Part shown: positions 47,701-56,700 of the stretch, piece by piece
Numbering within the stretch: the first letter of the stretch is position 1
How the letters are laid out: each line of letters begins with the position of its first letter
DNA from: Saprospiraceae bacterium
GTDB taxonomy: Bacteria; Bacteroidota; Bacteroidia; Chitinophagales; Saprospiraceae
NCBI GenBank assembly: GCA_016718505.1
Contig: JADKDE010000003.1
Span: 62,001 to 126,000 of the forward strand
Length of the DNA: 64,000 nucleotides
Direction of reading: 5' to 3'
The notes under the pieces: model-generated
What the model was told of the DNA's origin: nothing
The model's database searches: none
Seen by the model: the letters and a program-made list of their open reading frames with translations, nothing else
Translations under genes and position numbers: made by a program

Positions 47701-50700
47701 TTGAGGATACCCATGCTGCGTATGCTGCGTCTATCGCCGCCTGTGTTTGGCATGAGGCCGTCGTCATATCTTCTCCGCATACAAACGTTATTTCTGGGGC
47801 TGCCAATACCGTAAAGGTTCTTACGCAGCTCGTCGTGATGTCACATCCGCTGGCGCTCGTCGTACCCACCGTTACCGTTACATTCGCCGTGCCGCCACAT
47901 GCATTCGGTGCTGCATCCATCGCTCGGGTTAAGGTCGCTTCACAGCCACCCGTTACCGTGCCATTCGCTGCTACCCACGCTGTATATGCTGCGTCTATCG
48001 CCGCCTGTGTTTGGCATGAGGCCGTCGTCATATCTTCTCCGCATACAAACGTTATTGCTGGGGCTGGCAATACCGTAAAGGTTCTTACGCAGCTCGTCGT
48101 GATGTCGCAGCCGCTCGCACTCGTCGTACCCACCGTTACCGTTACATTCGCCGTGCCGCCGCATGCATTCGGTGTCGCATCCATCGCTCGGGTTAAGGTC
48201 GCTTCACAGCCACCCGTTACCGTGCCATTCGTGGATACCCACGCTGTATATGCTGCGTCGATCGCCGCCTGTGTTTGGCATGAGGCCGTCGTCATATCTT
48301 CTCCGCATACAAACGTTATTTCTGGGGCTGCCAATACCGTAAAGGTTCTTACGCAGCTCGTTGTGATGTCGCAGCCGCTCGCACTCGTCGTACCCACCGT
48401 TACCGTTACATTCGCCGTGCCGCCGCATGCATTCGGTGTCGCATCCATCGCTCGGGTTAAGGTCGCTTCACAGCCACCCGTTACCGTGCCATTCGTGGAT
48501 ACCCACGCTGTATATGCTGCGTCGATCGCCGCCTGTGTTTGGCATGAGGCCGTCGTCATATCTTCTCCGCATACAAACGTTATTTCTGGGGCTGGCAATA
48601 CCGTAAAGGTTCTTACGCAGCTCGTTGTGATGTCGCAGCCGCTCGCACTCGTCGTACCCACCGTTACCGTTACATTCGCCGTGCCGCCGCATGCATTCGG
48701 TGTCGCATCCATCGCTCGGGTTAAGGTCGCTTCACAGCCACCCGTTACCGTGCCATTCGTGGATACCCACGCTGTGTATGCTGCGTCGATCGCCGCCTGT
48801 GTTTGGCATGAGGCCGTCGTCATATCTTCTCCGCATACAAACGTTATTGCTGGGGCTGGCAAGACCGTAAAGGTTCTTACGCAGCTCGTCGTGATGTCAC
48901 AGCCGCTGGCGCTTGTCGTACCCACCGTTACCGTTACATTCGCCGTACCGCCACATGCATTCGGTGCTGCATCCATCGCTCGGGTTAAGGTCGCTTCACA
49001 GCCACCCGTTACCGTGCCATTTGAGGATACCCATGCTGCGTATGCTGCGTCTATCGCCGCCTGTGTTTGGCATGAGGCCGTCGTCATATCTTCTCCGCAT
49101 ACAAACGTTATTGCTGGGGCTGGCAATACCGTAAAGGTTCTTACGCAGCTCGTCGTGATGTCACATCCGCTGGCACTCGTCGTGCCCACCGTTACCGTTA
49201 CATTCGCCGTTCCGCCGCATGCATTCGGTGCTGCATCCATCGCTCGGGTTAAGGTCGCTTCACAGCCACCCGTTACCGTGCCATTCGCTGCTACCCACGC
49301 TGCATATGCCGTCGATCGCCGCCTGTGTTTGGCATGAGGCCGTCGTCATATCTTCTCCGCATACAAACGTTATTTCTGGGGCTGCCAATACCGTAAAGGT
49401 TCTTACGCAGCTCGTCGTGATGTCACATCCGCTGGCGCTCGTCGTACCCACCGTTACCGTTACATTCGCCGTTCCGCCGCATGCATTCGGTGCTGCATCC
49501 ATCGCTCGGGTTAAGGTCGCTTCACAGCCACCCGTTACCGTGCCATTCGCTGCTACCCACGCTGCATATGCTGCGTCGATCGCCGCCTGTGTTTGGCATG
49601 AGGCCGTCGTCATATCTTCTCCGCATACAAACGTTATTTCTGGGGCTGGCAATACCGTAAAGGTTCTTACGCAGCTCGTTGTGATGTCGCAGCCGCTCGC
49701 ACTCGTCGTACCCACCGTTACCGTTACATTCGCCGTGCCGCCGCATGCATTCGGTGCTGCATCCATCGCTCGGGTTAAGGTCGCTTCACAGCCACCCGTT
49801 ACCGTGCCATTCGTGGATACCCACGCTGTATATACTGCGTCGATCGCCGCCTGTGTTTGGCATGAGGCCGTCGTCATATCTTCTCCGCATACAAACGTTA
49901 TTTCTGGGGCTGCCAATACCGTAAAGGTTCTTACGCAGCTCGTCGTGATGTCACATCCGCTGGCACTCGTCGTACCCACCGTTACCGTTACATTCGCCGT
50001 GCCGCCGCATGCATTCGGTGCTGCATCCATCGCTCGGGTTAAGGTCGCTTCACAGCCACCCGTTACCGTGCCATTTGATGATACCCACGCTGCATATGCT
50101 GCGTCGATCGCCGCCTGTGTTTGGCATGAGGCCGTCGTCATATCTTCTCCGCATACAAACGTTATTTCTGGGGCTGGCAATACCGTAAAGGTTCTTACGC
50201 AGCTCGTTGTGATGTCGCAGCCGCTCGCACTCGTCGTACCCACCGTTACCGTTACATTCGCCGTGCCGCCGCATGCATTCGGTGTCGCATCCATCGCTCG
50301 GGTTAAGGTCGCTTCACAGCCACCCGTTACCGTGCCATTCGTGGATACCCACGCTGTATATGCTGCGTCGATCGCCGCCTGTGTTTGGCATGAGGCCGTC
50401 GTCATATCTTCTCCGCATACAAACGTTATTTCTGGGGCTGCCAATACCGTAAAGGTTCTTACGCAGCTCGTTGTGATGTCGCAGCCGCTCGCACTCGTCG
50501 TACCCACCGTTACCGTTACATTCGCCGTGCCGCCGCATGCATTCGGTGTCGCATCCATCGCTCGGGTTAAGGTCGCTTCACAGCCACCCGTTACCGTGCC
50601 ATTCGTTGATACCCACGCTGCATATGCTGCGTCGATCGCCGCCTGTGTTTGGCATGAGGCCGTCGTCATATCTTCTCCGCATACAAACGTTATTTCTGGG

Positions 50701-53700
50701 GCTGCCAATACCGTAAAGGTTCTTACGCAGCTCGTCGTGATGTCACATCCGCTGGCGCTCGTCGTACCCACCGTTACCGTTACATTCGCCGTGCCGCCAC
50801 ATGCATTCGGTGTCGCATCCATCGCTCGGGTTAAGGTCGCTTCACAGCCACCCGTTACCGTGCCATTCGTTGATACCCACGCTGCATATGCTGCGTCTAT
50901 CGCCGCCTGTGTTTGGCATGAGGCCGTCGTCATATCTTCTCCGCATACAAACATTATTTCTGGGGCTGCCAATACCGTAAAGGTTCTTACGCAGCTCGTC
51001 GTGATGTCACATCCGCTGGCGCTCGTCGTACCCACCGTTACCGTTACATTCGCCGTGCCGCCGCATGCATTCGGTGCTGCATCCATCGCTCGGGTTAAGG
51101 TCGCTTCACAGCCACCCGTTACCGTGCCATTTGATGATACCCACGCTGCATATGCTGCGTCTATCGCCGCCTGTGTTTGGCATGAGGCCGTCGTCATATC
51201 TTCTCCGCATACAAACGTTATTTCTGGGGCTGGCAATACCGTAAAGGTTCTTACACAGCTCGTCGTGATGTCACATCCGCTGGCACTCGTCGTGCCCACC
51301 GTTACCGTTACATTCGCCGTTCCGCCGCATGCATTCGGTGCTGCATCCATCGCTCGGGTTAAGGTCGCTTCACAGCCACCCGTTACCGTGCCATTCGTTG
51401 ATACCCACGCTGCATATGCTGCGTCTATCGCCGCCTGTGTTTGGCATGAGGCGTCGTCATATCTTCTCCGCATACAAACGTTATTTCTGGGGCTGGCAAT
51501 ACCGTAAAGGTTCTTACACAGCTCGTCGTGATGTCACATCCGCTGGCACTCGTCGTGCCCACCGTTACCGTTACATTCGCCGTTCCGCCGCATGCATTCG
51601 GTGCTGCATCCATCGCTCGGGTTAAGGTCGCTTCACAGCCACCCGTTACCGTGCCATTCGCTGCTACCCACGCTGCATATGCTGCGTCGATCGCCGCCTG
51701 TGTTTGGCATGAGGCCGTCGTCATATCTTCTCCGCATACAAACGTTATTTCTGGGGCTGCCAATACCGTAAAGGTTCTTACGCAGCTCGTCGTGATGTCA
51801 TCCGCTGGCGCTCGTCGTACCCACCGTTACCGTTACATTCGCCGTGCCGCCACATGCATTCGGTGACGCATCCATCGCTCGGGTTAAGGTCGCTTCACAG
51901 CCACCCGTTACCGTGCCATTCGTTGATACCCACGCTGCATATGCTGCGTCTATCGCCGCCTGTGTTTGGCATGAGGCCGTCGTCATATCTTCTCCGCATA
52001 CAAACGTTATTTCTGGGGCTGGCAATACCGTAAAGGTTCTTACGCAGCTCGTCGTGATGTCATCCGCTCGCACTCGTCGTACCCACCGTTACCGTTACAT
52101 TCGCCGTGCCGCCGCATGATCTGGTGTCGCATCCATCGCTCGGGTTAAGGTCGCTTCACAGCCACCCGTTACCGTGCCATTCGTGGATACCCACGCTGTA
52201 TATGCTGCGTCGATCGCCGCCTGTGTTTGGCATGAGGCCGTCGTCATATCTTCTCCGCATACAAACGTTATTTCTGGGGCTGCCAATACCGTAAAGGTTC
52301 TTACGCAGCTCGTTGTGATGTCGCAGCCGCTCGCACTCGTCGTACCCACCGTTACCGTTACATTCGCCGTGCCGCCGCATGCATTCTGGTGTCGCATCCA
52401 TCGCTCGGGTTAAGGTCGCTTCACAGCCACCCGTTACCGTGCCATTCGTTGATACCCACGCTGCATATGCGCGTCGATCGCCGCCTGTGTTTGGCATGAG
52501 GCCGTCGTCATATCTTCTCCGCATACAAACGTTATTTCTGGGGCTGCCAATACCGTAAAGGTTCTTACGCAGCTCGTCGTGATGTCAGCATCCGCTGGCG
52601 CTCGTCGTACCCACCGTTACCGTTACATTCGCCGTGCCGCCACATGCATCGGTGTCGCATCCATCGCTCGGGTTAAGGTCCGCTTCACAGCCACCCGTTA
52701 CCGTGCCATTCGTTGATACCCACGCTGCATATGCTGCGTCGATCGCCGCCTGTGTTTGGCATGAGGCCGTCGTCATATCTTCTCCGCATACAAACATTAT
52801 TTCTGGGGCTGCCAATACCGTAAAGGTTCTTACACAGCTCGTCGTGATGTCGCATGAAAAATTTGAAATAACTGAATAAACAATAGAAATTTCTCCCCTC
52901 TATACAATGATTTGGAGGTAATAATGGAGCATTATTTATCAAAGAAACATCGCATCCACCAGAAAGAGTCACATCTTTCAAGAAACTATCAAATGCAATC
53001 GAAACATCTAAAGGAGTGCTACAAGAAGCAACACTAACCTTTGAACCACAGGTGAATAAAATTGGCATGGAAATATTTCGAGTTATAATATGGTCACACG
53101 CTGTAGAGTTATTACATCCATCCTTAAATGTATATGTTCTAGTTAAAGTTTCATTACAGCCACTTGATGCCGTTATATCCATGCTTGATATGGTCAAATC
53201 CCCACAAATGTCTGATGCAATACCTCCAAGTGCTTCGAATCCTGCAATTTCTGTAGCTGGGAGTGGCCATGCAGAACTGCATATTGTTAAATCTAATATT
53301 GGAGGGCAGGTTACGGTCGGTGCTGTTATATCTACTTTTCTTGTAATTATTTGATCGCAAGTTACTGTATTGTTACATGCATCCGTGAACAAATAGGTTC
53401 TCGTTAAGGTCTCGTCGCAGCCGTCTGCTACTGTTACATCGCTTGAACTCATCGCAATCGTTGAACAAGCATCCGTCAAAGTTCCTCCTGCTAATGTAAA
53501 GTCATCTGCCGTTGCATAAGCTACTGGCCATGCTCCATTGCATGCACTTACTACTGGTGCCGTTGGGCATGTCGCTGATGGTGCGGTTATATCTACTTTT
53601 CTAATTATTATTTGATCGCATGAAACAGTATTGTTACATGCATCAGTGAACAAATATGTTCTCGTCAAGGTCTCGTCGCAGCCGCCTGCTACTGTTACAT

Positions 53701-56700
53701 CGCTTGAACTCATCGCAATCGTTGAACAAGCATCCGTCAAAGTTCCTCCTGCTAATGTAAAGTCATCTGCCGTTGCAGAAGCTACTGGCCATGCTCCATT
53801 GCAAGCACTTACTACTGGTGCCGGTGGGCATGTCGCTGATGGTGCTGTTATAGCTACTTTTCTAACTATTATTTGATCGCAAGTTACTGTGATGTTACAT
53901 GCATCCGTGAACAAATATGTTCTAGTCAAGGTCTCGTCGCAGCCGCCTGCTACCGTTATATCACTTGAACTCATCGCGATCGTTGAACAAGCATCCGTCA
54001 AAGTTCCTCCTGCTAACGTAAAGTCATCTGCCGTTGCATAAGCTACTGGCCATGCTCCATTGCATGCACTTACTACTGGTGCCGTTGGGCATGTCGCTGA
54101 TGGTGCGGTTATATCTACTTTTCTTACTATTAATTGATCGCAAGTTACTGTGTTGTTACAAGCGTCTGTGAACAAATATGTTCTCGTCAAGGTCTCGTCG
54201 CAGCCGCCTGCTACCGTTACATCGCTTGAACTCATCGCTATTGTTGAACAGGCATCCGTTAATGTTCCTCCTGCTACAGTGAAGTCCGCTGCCGTTGCAT
54301 AAGCTACTGGCCATGCTCCATTGCAAGCACTTACTACTGGTGCCGTTGGGCATGTCGCTGATGGTGCTGTTATATCTACTTTCCTAACTATTATTTGATC
54401 GCAAGTTACTGTGTTGTTACATGCATCCGTGAACAAATATGTTCTAGTCAAGGTCTCGTCGCAGCCGCCTGCTACCGTTACATCGCTTGAACTCATCGCG
54501 ATCGTTGAACAAGCATCCGTCAAAGTTCCTCCTGCTAACGTAAAGTCATCTGCTGTTGCATAAGCTGCTGGCCATGCTCCATTGCATGCGCTTACTACTG
54601 GTGCTGCTGGGCATGTCGCTGATGGTGCGGTTATATCTACTTTTCTTACTATTATTTGATCGCAAGTAACTGTGTTGTTACATGCATCAGTGAACAAATA
54701 TGTTCTCGTCAAGGTCTCGTCGCAGCCGCCTGCTACCGTTACATCGCTTGAACTCATCGCTATCGTTGAACAAGCATCCGTCAAGGTTCCTCCTGCTAAC
54801 GTAAAGTCATCTGCCGTTGCATAAGCTGCTGGCCATGCTCCGTTACATGCACTTACTACTGGTGCCGTTGGGCATGTCGCTAATGGTGCTGTTAAATCTA
54901 CTTTTCTTACTATTATTTGATCGCAAGTAACTGTGTTGTTACAAGCGTCCGTGAACAAATATGTTCTCGTCAAGGTCTCGTCGCAGCCGCCTGCTACCGT
55001 TATATCGCTTGAACTCATCGCTATCGTTGAACAAGCATCCGTCAAAGTTCCTCCTGCTAACGTAAAGTCATCTGCAGTTGCATAAGCTGCTGGCCATGCT
55101 CCGTTACATGCACTTACTACTGGTGCCGTTGGGCATGTCGCTAATGGTGCTGTTAAATCTACTTTTCTTACTATTATTTGATCGCAAGTTACTGTGTTGT
55201 TACATGCATCCGTGAACAAATATGTTCTCGTTAAGGTCTCGTTACATCCACTTGCTGCCGTTACATCGCTTGAACTCATTGCTATCGTTGAACAGGCATC
55301 CGTTAATGTTCCTCCTGCTACAGTGAAGTCCGCTGCCGTTGCATAAGCTGCTGGCCATGCTCCGTTACACGCACTTACAACTGGTGCCGTTGGGCATGTC
55401 GCTGATGGTGCTGTTATATCTACTTTTCTTACTATTATTTGATCGCAAGTTACCGTGTTGTTACATGCATCCGTGAACAAGTAGGTTCTCGTCAAGGTCT
55501 CGTCGCAGCCTCCTGCTACCGTAACATCGCTTGAACTCATCGCGATCGTTGAACAAGCATCCGTCAAAGTTCCTCCTGCTAACGTAAAGTCATCTGCAGT
55601 TGCATAAGCTGCTGGCCATGCTCCGTTACATGCACTTACTACTGGTGCCGTTGGGCATGTCGCTGATGGTGCTGTTATATCTACTTTTCTTACTATTATT
55701 TGATCGCAAGTTACCGTGTTGTTACATGCATCCGTGAACAAGTAGGTTCTCGTCAAGGTCTCGTCGCAGCCTCCTGCTACCGTAACATCGCTTGAACTCA
55801 TCGCTATCGTTGAACAAGCATCCGTCAAGGTTCCTCCTGCTAGTGTAAAGTCTTCTGCCGTTGCATAAGCTGCTGGCCATGCTCCATTACATGCGCTTAC
55901 TACTGGTGCCGTTGGGCATGTCGCTGTCGGTGCTGTTATATCTACTTTTCTGGTGATTATTTGATCGCAGGTTGCTGATACATTACAAGAGTTAACAATC
56001 GTATATGTCCTAGTGAGAGTCTCATTACATCCACTTACCGCCGTAACATCAGTACTGGTTACTGCGGTCACACAAGTTCCACCACCAATTGAAAATCCAT
56101 TTATTGTCAGATCGCTGACTGAAGTCAGCGCAGACGGCCATGCTGCACCACAAAGGCTTAAATTACTAGCAGTTGGACAAGAGATTGAGAGGTTTGGAGC
56201 AACAGCTCGAGTTATGGTTTGGTTACAAGTTACAGTATTATTGCAAGAATTAATGGCAGTAAAAGTTCGAGTATTTATTTCACTACATCCTAAAGAAATT
56301 GTATTATCCATAGCTGAAAGCGTAATATCTCCGCATCCTCCCGCAATTGTACCTTGAATTGCTGTAAATCCAGCGGTCGTATTCGCAGCTATTGGCCACG
56401 CAACATTACATGTTAGATCCTGTTGAGCAGGACACGTAATAGTAATATCTGGAATGAGTTTCATTTTAAAACAATAAACATCATAGCAATTGGGAGTCAA
56501 TTGACCTGCAATATTATTATCTCTTCTTACCACCAATGTAGCATCAGAGCATCCTGTTGTGGGGCAATAAGATGTGATTGGATTGGTTTTACAAGCTGCG
56601 TCTTCAAGAGTAAGATAGAAAGTATTAACTCCATTTCCTCCAGCTGTAGAAACATTCAAATCTGTAAATGGAATGGTAGAAAGTGATTTTGGACATTGGA

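Larger units (their letters stand above)
45711..52838 (-). repeat. Tandem coding array, about 27 copies of a 264 bp unit
   Basis: Spacing between successive GTTCTTACGCAGCTCG landmarks is 264 bases, apart from local indels, with 28 landmarks from 45711 to 52826. Each unit encodes 88 residues with six Cys. Copies are nearly identical; differences fall at a few positions: VSTN/VAAN/VSSN, MDAA/MDAT/MDAV, LPAPE/LAAPE/LPAPA, and two DNA haplotypes around the SASG codons (CACATCCGCTGG or CGCAGCCGCTCG). Confidence 0.95.

Noticed and set aside
45638..51507. Long plus-strand open frames (617, 654 and 762 codons) antisense to the 264 bp array
   Set aside because: The repeat length is a multiple of three, so one stop-free antisense frame repeats along the whole array. 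The products (repeats of VKVLTQLVVMSHPLALVV) have no signal, start or domain logic, and the minus frame carries Cys patterns and continues into real domains.
45711..55962. CRISPR array or satellite DNA
   Set aside because: Unit lengths of 264 and 261 bases are coding multiples of three with no spacer-repeat structure, and they lie in frame within a secreted protein.
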